DNA of 64,000 nt, taken from assembly GCA_014802725.1 (NCBI GenBank), contig JAAVBS010000001.1, positions 1 to 64,000 of the forward strand, given 5' to 3'. Made by a program: the position numbers and the translations under genes. Positions 16,223 through 25,195 of this stretch are shown in pieces (the stretch's first letter is position 1; each line of letters begins with the position of its first letter). The notes beneath the pieces were generated by a model. It saw only the letters and a program-made list of their open reading frames with translations, searched no databases and was not told the DNA's origin. This DNA comes from a bacterium. GTDB lineage: Bacteria > Bacteroidota > Bacteroidia > Bacteroidales > P3.

Positions 16223-17116
16223 ATGAACCAAGCAACTAAAGCGCAGAATTGGAAGATCAAGCTCGGTTTGGCCGAGATGTTGAAGAACGGCGTCATCATG
16301 GACGTCACGAATCCCGAACAGGCCAAGATTGCCGAAGACGCCGGCGCCATCGCCGTCATGGCTTTGGAACGCGTGCCGTCCGACATCCGCGCCCAAGGGG
16401 GTGTAGCGCGCATGAGCGATCCGAAAATGATTAAGGAAATCAAGGCTTGCGTCAGCATTCCCGTTATGGCCAAATGCCGTATCGGCCACTTCGCCGAAGC
16501 ACAGATCCTCGAATCCTTAGGCATCGACTTTATCGACGAGAGCGAGGTTCTAACCCCGGCCGACGAAGACTTCCACATCTACAAACACGATTTCAAGATT
16601 CCGTTCGTCTGCGGTTGCCGCAACTTGGGCGAAGCCCTGCGCCGCATCGGCGAAGGCGCCGCGTTGATCCGCACGAAAGGTGAAGCCGGTACCGGCAATA
16701 TCGTAGAGGCGGTCCGCCACATGCGCGCGCTGATGCAGGGCATCCGCCGTCTGCAAGTGCTGCCTAAAGAAGAATTGATGACGGAAGCCAAAAACCTGCA
16801 GGCGCCGTACGAACTCGTATGCGAGGTAGCCGAAACCGGCAAGTTGCCCGTTCCCAACTTCTCCGCGGGCGGTGTGGCCACGCCGGCCGATGCGGCCCTG
16901 ATGCGTCAGATGGGCGCCGAATCCGTATTCGTAGGTTCCGGTATCTTCAAGTCGAGCAACCCCGCCAAGGTGGCCAAAGCGATTGTGGAAGCCACGACGC
17001 ACTACAACGACCCCGACAAATTGGCCGTATTGTCCGAAGACTTGGGCGAACCCATGCACGGCATCGACGTACGCCAATTGGATGAAAAACAATTATTCGC
17101 CACGAGAGGTTGGTAA
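16223..17116 (+). CDS. pdxS: Pyridoxal 5'-phosphate synthase subunit PdxS
   Basis: PdxS is the lyase of the DXP-independent route: it condenses ribose 5-phosphate, glyceraldehyde 3-phosphate and ammonia from PdxT into PLP, working as a 12-mer. The 297 residues match the family length. The Schiff-base Lys is residue 84 ([10 protein letters not shown]) and the second transfer Lys is near residue 152 ([10 protein letters not shown]), with the phosphate-binding GGVAR and [10 protein letters not shown] segments. It leads an operon pdxS-pdxT-nusB-yajC-coaE. Confidence 0.98.
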   Translation: MNQATKAQNWKIKLGLAEMLKNGVIMDVTNPEQAKIAEDAGAIAVMALERVPSDIRAQGGVARMSDPKMIKEIKACVSIPVMAKCRIGHFAEAQILESLGIDFIDESEVLTPADEDFHIYKHDFKIPFVCGCRNLGEALRRIGEGAALIRTKGEAGTGNIVEAVRHMRALMQGIRRLQVLPKEELMTEAKNLQAPYELVCEVAETGKLPVPNFSAGGVATPADAALMRQMGAESVFVGSGIFKSSNPAKVAKAIVEATTHYNDPDKLAVLSEDLGEPMHGIDVRQLDEKQLFATRGW

Positions 17117-17152
17117 GACCTCCGCGGCTTTGGTTCAGTTACGAGAAAGAAG

Positions 17153-17719
17153 ATGAGAACAATCGGTGTTTTGGGCATTCAAGGTGCCATCGAAGAACAC
17201 GTCCGCATGGTGCAGGCCTTGGGGCATGAGGCCCTTTGGGTCAAGGACGAGGAGACGCTCAACCGTGTGGAAGGTCTGATTTTACCCGGCGGCGAAAGCA
17301 CGAGCATGGGCAAACAATTGGAATGGTTCAATCTTCTTTCTCCGCTGCGCCGCAAGATTACGGAAGACAAACTGCCCGTTTTCGGCACCTGCGCCGGCAT
17401 GATCCTGCTGGCGAAGGACATTGAGAACAGCGACCAGTTGCGCATCGGCGCGATGGACATCAAGGTGAAACGCAACGCCTACGGTTCGCAAATCAACAGT
17501 TTCGTAACCGACATAGACGTCAAGGGCATCGACCATCCGGTGCCGGCCGTCTTCATCCGCGCCCCGCGCATCGAATGCGCCTCGCCGGAAGTGGAGACGC
17601 TTGCCGTTTACGAAGGTCATCCCATTTTCGTGAGACAAGGCCATATGTGGGCGGCCAGTTTCCACCCCGAATTGACCGACAGCGCCGACATTCACGCACA
17701 CTTCATCCAATCCATCTAA
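17153..17719 (+). CDS. pdxT: Pyridoxal 5'-phosphate synthase glutaminase subunit PdxT
   Basis: PdxT hydrolyses glutamine and channels ammonia to PdxS. The 188-residue class-I glutamine amidotransferase has the oxyanion motif PGGEST (45-50), the nucleophile Cys80 (GTCAGM), and His171/Glu173 (SFHPEL) to complete the triad. It begins with MRTIGVLGIQGAIEEH, the usual PdxT start. It lies 36 bases after pdxS. Confidence 0.97.
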   Translation: MRTIGVLGIQGAIEEHVRMVQALGHEALWVKDEETLNRVEGLILPGGESTSMGKQLEWFNLLSPLRRKITEDKLPVFGTCAGMILLAKDIENSDQLRIGAMDIKVKRNAYGSQINSFVTDIDVKGIDHPVPAVFIRAPRIECASPEVETLAVYEGHPIFVRQGHMWAASFHPELTDSADIHAHFIQSI

Positions 17720-17729
17720 ACTAAACGGT

Positions 17730-18674
17730 ATGTTCAACAGACGTTTCATACGGGAAAAAGTCATCCAGTCGCTCTATGCGTTTTATCAGGGCGGCACGGA
17801 AAACGGCCGGGTCTGTGAAAAGAACATGCTGTTTCACCTGCAACAGATTTACGAGCTTTACATCTACCATCTCGCGTGCCTGAACGCCTTGGCCGACTAT
17901 TTCCACGAACGCGCGGAACTGGCCCGCAAGCAGTTCATCCCGATGCCCGATGCATTGACGCCCGTTGATCTGTCGCAAAACGAAGTCATCCGGCAAATTG
18001 CCGCCTGCCCGCGCTTTACGCTCCCCAACGAAGCGTTCAAGTTCAACTGGAGCCAACAGGAAAGCCTGTTCAAGACCCTGTACGACGAGGTGCTGGCCGC
18101 GCCTTTCTATCAAGAATACGTGTCCGCTTCCCCTTCGTTCGAAAACGACCGCACTTTTTTACAGAAACTCTATAAAAAGAAAGTCGTGCCCAATGCCGTT
18201 TTCCGCTCGCTCTGCGACGACCGTTCGATTATATGGGCGGCCGACTACGACAGCGTGGCTTATTGGGTATATACTTCTATCAAAAAAGCCGAAGCCGGCG
18301 ACGACAGCTGGATTCCGGACAACTTCGCCCGAACGGGTGAGGATGAAAGCGCGGAAATCACGTTCGGCAAACAATTGTTGGAAAAAACGCTGCTGCACGG
18401 CAGCGAATACGAGCCCCTCATCGTGGAACAGACCGAGAATTGGGAGGCCGACCGCATCGCCGTCATGGAACTCATCATCCTCAAGACGGCCGTGGCCGAA
18501 TTCGTCAATTTCCCGTCCATCCCGCTCAAAGTGACGCTCAACGAATACATCGAGATTTCGAAACGCTTTTGTTCCGAAAAAAGTCGTATATTTGTCAATG
18601 GATTGCTGCACAAGTTAAGTGCGGAACTCCAAAACCGCCAAATGATCAAAAAGACCGGGCGCGGTTTGATATAA
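17730..18674 (+). CDS. nusB: Transcription antitermination factor NusB (long Bacteroidota form)
   Basis: NusB binds boxA RNA with S10 (NusE) in antitermination complexes on rRNA operons. At 314 residues it is more than twice the E. coli length (139). It opens with FNRRFIREKVIQSLYAFYQGG, has an extended helical insertion, and ends in the conserved core: WEADRIAVMELIILKTAVAEFVNFPSIPLKVTLNEYIEISKRFC, here split in its natural order. The length is normal for Bacteroidota. It begins 10 bases after pdxT. A parS-like 16-mer lies within it at 17830-17845. Confidence 0.92.
   Translation: MFNRRFIREKVIQSLYAFYQGGTENGRVCEKNMLFHLQQIYELYIYHLACLNALADYFHERAELARKQFIPMPDALTPVDLSQNEVIRQIAACPRFTLPNEAFKFNWSQQESLFKTLYDEVLAAPFYQEYVSASPSFENDRTFLQKLYKKKVVPNAVFRSLCDDRSIIWAADYDSVAYWVYTSIKKAEAGDDSWIPDNFARTGEDESAEITFGKQLLEKTLLHGSEYEPLIVEQTENWEADRIAVMELIILKTAVAEFVNFPSIPLKVTLNEYIEISKRFCSEKSRIFVNGLLHKLSAELQNRQMIKKTGRGLI
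17830..17845. other. parS-like sequence (14 of 16 bases)
   Basis: TGTTTCACCTGCAACA differs from the classical parS palindrome TGTTTCACGTGAAACA at two positions. It lies inside nusB, 2.3 kb from parA. One such match may be chance. Confidence 0.3.
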
Positions 18675-18715
18675 GGCGGTAACGTATAATTTACAAACCC
18701 TAAAATCCCTTCATC

Positions 18716-19042
18716 ATGAACCTTTCAACGATTTTACTGCAAGCGGCGGCCGCGCCGAAAGCGGGCTTATGGCAGAACCTTTTCCTGATTCTGATTATCA
18801 TCGTCATCTTCTATTTCTTCCTGATCCGTCCGCAAATGAAACGGAACAAAGAACAACAGCAATTCCGCAACAGCCTGCAAAAAGGCCAAAAGGTGGTGAC
18901 GATCGGCGGCTTGCACGGTCGTATCGCTGAAATTCAGGACAACACGGTGACGTTGGAAGTCGATAACGTCAAGATGAAATTCGAGAAATCGGCCATCGCT
19001 TCCAGCATCAACGACCAGCTGAACGCAGAGACCAACAAATAA
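18716..19042 (+). CDS. yajC: Sec translocon accessory subunit YajC
   Basis: The 108-residue inner-membrane protein has a single transmembrane helix (about residues 20-40, LFLILIIIVIFYFFLI) followed by RPQMKRNKEQQQFRNSLQKGQKVV in a cytoplasmic tail, the YajC/preprotein translocase subunit pattern. It associates with SecDF. It sits between nusB and coaE in the same operon. Confidence 0.95.
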   Translation: MNLSTILLQAAAAPKAGLWQNLFLILIIIVIFYFFLIRPQMKRNKEQQQFRNSLQKGQKVVTIGGLHGRIAEIQDNTVTLEVDNVKMKFEKSAIASSINDQLNAETNK

Positions 19043-19051
19043 TAGACCTTA

Positions 19052-19666
19052 GTGATACGCGTAGGCCTGACCGGCGGTATCGGAAGCGGCAAAAGTACGG
19101 TAGCCCGTATTTTTGCCGCTTTAGGTATTCCCGTGTACGGGGCCGACACGGCTTCCAAACGGATTTTAGCGCGCGCGGACGTGCGGGCGCAGGTTCTATC
19201 TTTATTCCCTGAAATTGAATCCGATCCGGATTTTTCCCCCGATTCCTTTCTTTCTTTCAAACAAGCGTTGGCCCGTATCGTCTTTCCGGCTCCGGAAAAA
19301 CTGGCGGCCTTGAACGGCCTGTTGCACCCGCTAGTCTTTGCCGACTGTGAGGCTTGGCTGGCAAAACAGGCGCAAGGCGACGGCACGTCCCCCTGCCCGC
19401 CCTATGCGGTCGTGGAAGCGGCCATTTTGATAGAAAGCGGCCTCCACGAACGGATGGACCGCATCATCAGTGTGGAATGCCCCGTTGAGATACAGATTCA
19501 ACGCGCCTGCCGGCGGGACGGGGTAACGGAAGATATGGTCAAGGCGCGGCTCGCACGCCAATGGTCGGCCGAACAACGGCGGCCTTATGCCGACTTCGTG
19601 ATTGAAAACGACGGCCGGCAGAGTGTATTGGCGGCCGTACTCGATATCGACCGCCAATTACACTAA
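19052..19666 (+). CDS. coaE: Dephospho-CoA kinase CoaE
   Basis: CoaE phosphorylates the 3'-hydroxyl of dephospho-CoA, the last step of coenzyme A synthesis. The 204 residues begin IRVGLTGGIGSGKSTVARIF with the P-loop GGIGSGKST, then DTASKRI and a lid region. The start is GTG at 19052, nine bases after yajC; no better ATG is available. It converges on the glycogen synthase/phosphorylase gene, with only seven bases between the stops. Confidence 0.95.
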   Translation: MIRVGLTGGIGSGKSTVARIFAALGIPVYGADTASKRILARADVRAQVLSLFPEIESDPDFSPDSFLSFKQALARIVFPAPEKLAALNGLLHPLVFADCEAWLAKQAQGDGTSPCPPYAVVEAAILIESGLHERMDRIISVECPVEIQIQRACRRDGVTEDMVKARLARQWSAEQRRPYADFVIENDGRQSVLAAVLDIDRQLH

Positions 19667-19673
19667 GCTTTCT

Positions 19674-22600
19674 TTAAAACCATTTTACCAGACGGATGTC
19701 CTGACGGTGCACCAAGCCCGGATGTTTGGGATAGACGCGGAACGCATAGTCGTACACGCCGGAGACATCCACGGGCCAAACGCCGCTGTAATACACTTCG
19801 TCCGGATTGTCGAAACGCGCGTCGGTAGGCGTCAGGGGTTGCGTAAACAGAATCTTCCGCACCACATCGTTTTCCTTGCTGCCGAAAATGACTTCCACGC
19901 CGATATCTTCGGGCTTGAGACCGCCCAAATCCAGACGGATGCCGAAGTTGGCGTCCTCGCCCAAAGCCAGCGGTCCCTGTGAGGTTTCCGGCAATTGGAC
20001 ATCCACGCAACGCACGCTGTCCCAGCGGTTGATGACATTGAGCCGCCACAGGGCCAGCGACGCCGCTTCCCGGTAATGGTTCTGCGACAACAACCGGTTG
20101 CGTTCGGCCAAAGCATGGTAATACCGGTTGTAATAATCGTCCAACTGACGGCGCATGGTGAAATGCGGCGCGATTTGGGCGATGTTGTTCTTGATGTACT
20201 GTATCCAAGGCTGGCTCATGCCGCCGTTTTCGGCGTAGTAGGCCGGCACAATCTCGTTTTCGATGAGATCGTAAATCGTTTCGGCATCGAGCTGGTTCTG
20301 ATAAACGGGATTTTCGTAGGTCTGCTCCTCCTTCAACGCCCAGCCGGCGCCGGGACGGTACCCTTCCGCCCACCAACCGTCCAACACGCTCAGGTTCAGC
20401 ACGCCGTTCATGATGGCTTTCTCGCCGCTCGTACCGGAGGCTTCCAACGGCCGTGTCGGCGTGTTGATCCACACGTCCACGCCCTGTACGAGATAGCGGG
20501 CCACGTCCATGTCGTAGTTCTCGATAAAGATGATTTTACCACGAAACTCCGGACGGCGCGAAACCTCGATAATCTGTTTGATCAAATCCTGCCCCGCCTT
20601 GTCGGCCGGATGTGCCTTGCCCGCGAAGATGAACTGCACGGGACGTCCCGTCTGCCCGACAATCTTGGCCAGACGGTCGAGATTGCTCAACAACAGATAG
20701 GCGCGTTTATAGGTGGCGAAACGCCGCGCGAAACCGAACGTCAAGGCCGACGGGTCGAGCGATGACAACACTTTGACCATTTCCTGTGGGGTGTCGCCAC
20801 GCGAAGGCATCTCAGCCTGCAGACGTTCCTTGACAAAGGCGATGAGACGCGCGCGCAACTGCGTCCGGATCCGCCATATCTCCTCGTCCGGCACGTTTTG
20901 AATATGCGCCCAGCAATCGGCATTGGAAACATCCTTGCCGAACTCCGCCCCGAAATGCTTTTCGTAAAGCTGTTGCCAAAACGGATGAGCCCACGTGCGA
21001 TAGTGGACACCGTTGGTTACATAACCGATGTTTTCCAGTTCTTCCGGATAATAGCCCGGATACATGGGGGCGAAGATTTCGCGGCTAACCCGACCGTGAA
21101 TCCGGCTCACGCCGTTGATTTCCTCCGAAAGATTGGCGGCCAGAAAACTCATCGAAAATTTGTCGCCCGCGCTTTCGTCGTCTTTCTGCCCCAAGGCCAT
21201 GAACTGTTCCCACTCTATCTTGAGACGCCCCGGGAAAGACGACATATAGGTACGCATGATGTCTTCCGAAAACGCATCGTGTCCGGCCGGTACCGGCGTA
21301 TGGGTCGTGAACAGGGCCGAACCCCGCACGAGTTCTTCGGCTTGCAGGAACGGCAGGTTTTCGTCTTCCACATATTCCCGCAAACGTTCCAAGCCCATGA
21401 ACGCGCCGTGGCCTTCGTTGCAATGATAAACCTCCGGATTCAGCCCCAGGTTCCGCAATACCCGGATGCCGCCCACACCGAGCAACAGTTCCTGTTTAAA
21501 ACGGTTCTCCCAATCGCCGCCGTACAATTGATGCGTGATGCTGCGGTCGGCCGGCGTGTTCTCCTCCATATCGGTATCCAACAGGTAGAGCGGCACCCTA
21601 CCTACGTTTACCAACCATATTTTGGCCAGCAGCTTGCGCCCCGGCAACGAAATCGTAACGGTCCGCCAAAGGCCGTCTTCATCGCGCACCGGTTGAATCG
21701 GCAGCTTGGAAAACGCCTGCGGGATGTAATCGGCCTGTTGTTCGCCGGCCGCATTGAGCCGCTGTTGGAAATAGCCATAACGGTAAAGCAAGCCTATGCC
21801 TATCATATCCACATTCTTGTCGCTGGCCGATTTGAGATAATCGCCGGCCAGAATGCCCAAACCGCCCGAATATATCTTCAGACTTTCGTGCAAGCCGAAC
21901 TCCATCGAGAAATACGCGACCTTGGGGCCCGTCTTATGCGCGGCGGCAGCCATATAGGCCTCGAAATCCGCATAGACCTTGGCCAAACGCGCCATAAACT
22001 CCGTATCGCCCACAAGGGCTTTGATGCGCGAGGAAGAAAGCCCGTCCAACAAGGCCACCGGATTATGGCCGCAGGCCTCCCAACGGCCGGGATCCACCGA
22101 CTCAAACAGTGCCGTGGCCTCCGGCTGCCACGACCACCACAGGTTGCCCGCCAAACGCTCCAAGGTTGACAGCGCGTCCGGCAACACGCCCCGTATCATG
22201 AGTTTACGCCATTGCGGCAGAATGGGACGGACGGCCGAAAGTTTCTGCAACGTAAACGGCAGTTCCTTGTTCAACAGCGTGGCGTCCTTGTTCCATTTGT
22301 CGGCGGCCATGTCGTAGGCCGCCGCGTATTCTTCCACCAAATTTTCCCACAGGGCCAAACGCGAAACGTCGTAGGCCTGCTTGCGGCACTCGGCCATAGC
22401 GGCGGCCGGCATGGCCGTCCAGCGGCAGAGTTGTTCCACCATCCGCGCAACGACTTCCGGGTCGTTGCTGTCGTTGCGGTCCACCACCACAACACCCTGT
22501 TGGGGTTCGCGCACGCTTTCCTGCACCCACAGCCCGAAGCCGGCCACCGAGGTGGTCATCGTGGGCAACGAGAAGGCCGCGCTTTCCAAAGGCGTATAGC

Positions 22601-23927
22601 CCCACGGCTCGTAATACGACGGGAAAACCGAGGCATCGAAACCGGTCAGGAAATCGTAATAGGGCAGATTGAAAATGCCGTCGGCGCCATCCAAATAACA
22701 GGGTACGAATATTACCTTGACCTTGTCTTCGGTCCGGTTGTGCAAATCGTCCAGACGGAGCCGGTTCAACACCGGGTCATGCTCGCTGTCGCTCAGGTAA
22801 TGCGTGCTGAAATCGTCGGTATGCGCTTCGCCCACCACGGTCATGCCCTCCTGCTGCAACCGCTGTCTCAAATCCTCGCGGGCGCCGGCATGGCCGGAGG
22901 GCACGGCGATAAACGCAATGACCTGACGGTTCAGGTCGGTGTGGCGGTTGAGTTGCGCCAAAGCGTCTATATAGAGGTCTATGCCCTTGTTCTTGAATTC
23001 GTAACGGCCGCTGTTGAGCACAAAGAACGCATCTTCCGCCACCGGCACGTTCAACAGGGCCTCGCTGACGCGGCGCAGCACCTGACGGGCCTCCCGCCGC
23101 TTGGCGGCATAGGCCTCGCCCTGCGGCACAAAACGGTCTTCAAACCCGTTGGGCGTTACCTTATCGACCCCCTTGCCGAAAAACTGCAGGCATTCGCGGT
23201 CGGTAATGCGGCTTACGGTCGTAAACGCATCGGCATGCACGGCCGACAGTTTCTCCATCGAGAATTTGGCGCGGACCCCGAATTTGTGCGAAAGTTCCTC
23301 GCCGTTGTAGGTCTGCAACGCGCCGTAAAGCGGCAGCGCGTTACCCGCGATGCAACGGCCCAATACGGTGGCGTGCGTCGTAAAGACCGTCGCCACGGCC
23401 GGCAACTGTTTTTTGAGATAGAGTACGCCGGAGCCCGTCATCCATTCGTGGAAATGGGCATAGACCTTTTCTTGCGGAGACACCGTGTAATTATAGAAAG
23501 ATTCCACCACGCGCGCGGCCGCATAACCGAACAACACCGGTTCGATATAATCCCATTGGCCGGACAGCGAATCCAACTGAAAATCGTTCCAAAAATCGGA
23601 CAGAATCGTGTCTTTTTTGGCAATGAGCGACATAAAATCGACAAGCACGACCACCGGTTTACCCTCGGTATTCCAACGGCCGACACGGAATGAAACGCCC
23701 ATACTTTCGGCATAGGCACGCCAACCGGCCAACAACGCCCTGTCTTCTATAAATTCACGGTTATCGCGGTCTTTCCACACATCGGGACCAATCAAAAAAT
23801 AGCGGTCACCGAACAACTGCTGCATACTGCCGACCTTGGTCGAAATAACAGTATATATACCGCCTACTTTATTGCAGACTTCCCACGAAGTCTCGAACAG
23901 ATAACTGTCCGCTTTCTTTGTCATCAT
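19674..23927 (-). CDS. Glycogen synthase (GT3) - alpha-glucan phosphorylase (GT35) fusion
   Basis: The 1417-residue chain joins two opposed activities. Residues 1 to about 550 resemble eukaryote-type GT3 glycogen synthase: SWEVCNKVGGIYTVISTK at the start, FHEWMTGSGVLYLK, and the C-terminal SYYEPWGYTPLESAAF donor-site segment. From about 570 come DUF3417 (NLWWSWQPEATALFESVDP) and the short-type alpha-glucan phosphorylase (SMEFGLHESLKIYSGGLGILAGDYLKS is its opening, in pieces). The PLP-binding Lys is residue 1170 in EASGTSGEKAIMNG; the usual Met before that Lys is Glu here. It would elongate alpha-1,4-glucan from nucleotide-glucose and release glucose 1-phosphate from the ends. It is the last gene of the glycogen operon. 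Confidence 0.92.
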   Translation of the reverse strand: MMTKKADSYLFETSWEVCNKVGGIYTVISTKVGSMQQLFGDRYFLIGPDVWKDRDNREFIEDRALLAGWRAYAESMGVSFRVGRWNTEGKPVVVLVDFMSLIAKKDTILSDFWNDFQLDSLSGQWDYIEPVLFGYAAARVVESFYNYTVSPQEKVYAHFHEWMTGSGVLYLKKQLPAVATVFTTHATVLGRCIAGNALPLYGALQTYNGEELSHKFGVRAKFSMEKLSAVHADAFTTVSRITDRECLQFFGKGVDKVTPNGFEDRFVPQGEAYAAKRREARQVLRRVSEALLNVPVAEDAFFVLNSGRYEFKNKGIDLYIDALAQLNRHTDLNRQVIAFIAVPSGHAGAREDLRQRLQQEGMTVVGEAHTDDFSTHYLSDSEHDPVLNRLRLDDLHNRTEDKVKVIFVPCYLDGADGIFNLPYYDFLTGFDASVFPSYYEPWGYTPLESAAFSLPTMTTSVAGFGLWVQESVREPQQGVVVVDRNDSNDPEVVARMVEQLCRWTAMPAAAMAECRKQAYDVSRLALWENLVEEYAAAYDMAADKWNKDATLLNKELPFTLQKLSAVRPILPQWRKLMIRGVLPDALSTLERLAGNLWWSWQPEATALFESVDPGRWEACGHNPVALLDGLSSSRIKALVGDTEFMARLAKVYADFEAYMAAAAHKTGPKVAYFSMEFGLHESLKIYSGGLGILAGDYLKSASDKNVDMIGIGLLYRYGYFQQRLNAAGEQQADYIPQAFSKLPIQPVRDEDGLWRTVTISLPGRKLLAKIWLVNVGRVPLYLLDTDMEENTPADRSITHQLYGGDWENRFKQELLLGVGGIRVLRNLGLNPEVYHCNEGHGAFMGLERLREYVEDENLPFLQAEELVRGSALFTTHTPVPAGHDAFSEDIMRTYMSSFPGRLKIEWEQFMALGQKDDESAGDKFSMSFLAANLSEEINGVSRIHGRVSREIFAPMYPGYYPEELENIGYVTNGVHYRTWAHPFWQQLYEKHFGAEFGKDVSNADCWAHIQNVPDEEIWRIRTQLRARLIAFVKERLQAEMPSRGDTPQEMVKVLSSLDPSALTFGFARRFATYKRAYLLLSNLDRLAKIVGQTGRPVQFIFAGKAHPADKAGQDLIKQIIEVSRRPEFRGKIIFIENYDMDVARYLVQGVDVWINTPTRPLEASGTSGEKAIMNGVLNLSVLDGWWAEGYRPGAGWALKEEQTYENPVYQNQLDAETIYDLIENEIVPAYYAENGGMSQPWIQYIKNNIAQIAPHFTMRRQLDDYYNRYYHALAERNRLLSQNHYREAASLALWRLNVINRWDSVRCVDVQLPETSQGPLALGEDANFGIRLDLGGLKPEDIGVEVIFGSKENDVVRKILFTQPLTPTDARFDNPDEVYYSGVWPVDVSGVYDYAFRVYPKHPGLVHRQDIRLVKWF

Positions 23928-23957
23928 AAATTCTTACTATGCTTGTTTAATGCTTTT

Positions 23958-25133
23958 CTAATCCAATCCGAGACGCTGCGAGAGGTCGGACAAAACGTTC
24001 ATATAATTGATATAGCCATCGTAAGGGCTGTCGTACGGCCGGAGATAACGCGGCGAAGGCGTATCGGAAAACCATTTCGTACTCATGTAATGCAAATGGT
24101 CGGAACCCGTCAGATACATGAAATCCTTGACGATTTCCTTGTCTTTGGTTTTTTCGACGGCCGCCCACATCCGCTTCAGGTTGGCCACGGCGTCACGCTG
24201 CATATCGTTGCCGTAACAAGCCGTAAGGTCGCGTTCCTCGTCCACGCAAGAAACGGGCGTCGGCACGTGCAAATCGCCCACGGGCGTCTGTTTGCAGAGT
24301 TGCGAAGGCGTTACGAACGCATAGTCCTTGCGTTGCGCCACCTGGTCTATGAGCGCGGAGAAGAACGCGAAGATACCGCTTTCCTCCGGCTGGAATTCGC
24401 CCAACACGGCATAGTCGATGCAGAGTACGATTTGCGTATCGCCCGCTTCGGCATCCACGGCCTGCAGGAATTTCTCTACGGTGTAGGGCCACTGGTCCCA
24501 GTTCCGGTCGGAAAAGCGCAGCGAAAGATTTTCGCTCAGCGCCGGGTCACGCAACAACAGCGGCAACCCCGTTTCGGGCTGGGCATAGAGATAATGCGCG
24601 CTCTTCCAACCCAAAATATGGCGCGCCCCCTCGGCCACCATGCCCTTGAACTTCATTTCGGATGCCCATTGCCCGATTTCATCGCTGTATATCAAATCGG
24701 TATTCAAAAGCACCGAAGGGGTTTTCTTGAAGACCGCCCGCAATTTCTTGCGGTGCGCTTCCACCTGCGAACAAAAGAAATTACGCGAAATCAGCGAGCC
24801 CAACGAGCAGGAATAGGGTTCCGCCAAAAATTCGACTTCCTTATGGGCGGCCAAGGCCTGAAAGTCGGCCAGCAATTCGGGCGCATACCACTGCATCTGA
24901 TCCATGGCCGTACCCGAAAACGCGAACGAGAACGCGAATTGCTTGGGATAACGCGCCAGTGCGTCTTTCATCAAGGCGTTGGCCTTGTCGTAGGATTGCT
25001 CGGTAAAACGCTTCAGCGCGTATTTATTTTGGTAGTCATCGTAATAGTCGTGGTTCTCGCCTATGTCGAAAAAACGGTATTTCCGCAGGCGGAACGGCTG
25101 ATGCACTTTAAATATCAAGGCTATTTTCTTCAT
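23958..25133 (-). CDS. Glycoside hydrolase family 57 (alpha-amylase-like)
   Basis: The 391-residue cytoplasmic enzyme starts MKKIALIFKVHQPFRLRKYRF, with the family's first-strand HQP motif. LLNTDLIYSDEIG and VAEGARHILGW follow as later GH57 segments, and CIDYAVLGEF lies in the region that carries the catalytic carboxylates. GH57 enzymes cut or transfer alpha-1,4 or alpha-1,6 glucan links; a branching activity is possible but cannot be assigned from sequence alone. It lies between the GT4 and GT3/GT35 genes of the glycogen operon. Confidence 0.88.
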   Translation of the reverse strand: MKKIALIFKVHQPFRLRKYRFFDIGENHDYYDDYQNKYALKRFTEQSYDKANALMKDALARYPKQFAFSFAFSGTAMDQMQWYAPELLADFQALAAHKEVEFLAEPYSCSLGSLISRNFFCSQVEAHRKKLRAVFKKTPSVLLNTDLIYSDEIGQWASEMKFKGMVAEGARHILGWKSAHYLYAQPETGLPLLLRDPALSENLSLRFSDRNWDQWPYTVEKFLQAVDAEAGDTQIVLCIDYAVLGEFQPEESGIFAFFSALIDQVAQRKDYAFVTPSQLCKQTPVGDLHVPTPVSCVDEERDLTACYGNDMQRDAVANLKRMWAAVEKTKDKEIVKDFMYLTGSDHLHYMSTKWFSDTPSPRYLRPYDSPYDGYINYMNVLSDLSQRLGLD

Positions 25134-25195
25134 AATCTTCTGCTTTTATCTGGTCTTTTTTATGAACCGACACAGCCCTACGGCCATGTCCGCGT

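Noticed and set aside
20898-23693. Two long + strand frames opposite the glycogen synthase/phosphorylase gene
   Set aside because: They are antisense shadows with Arg/Gln/His-rich composition and no recognisable domain.
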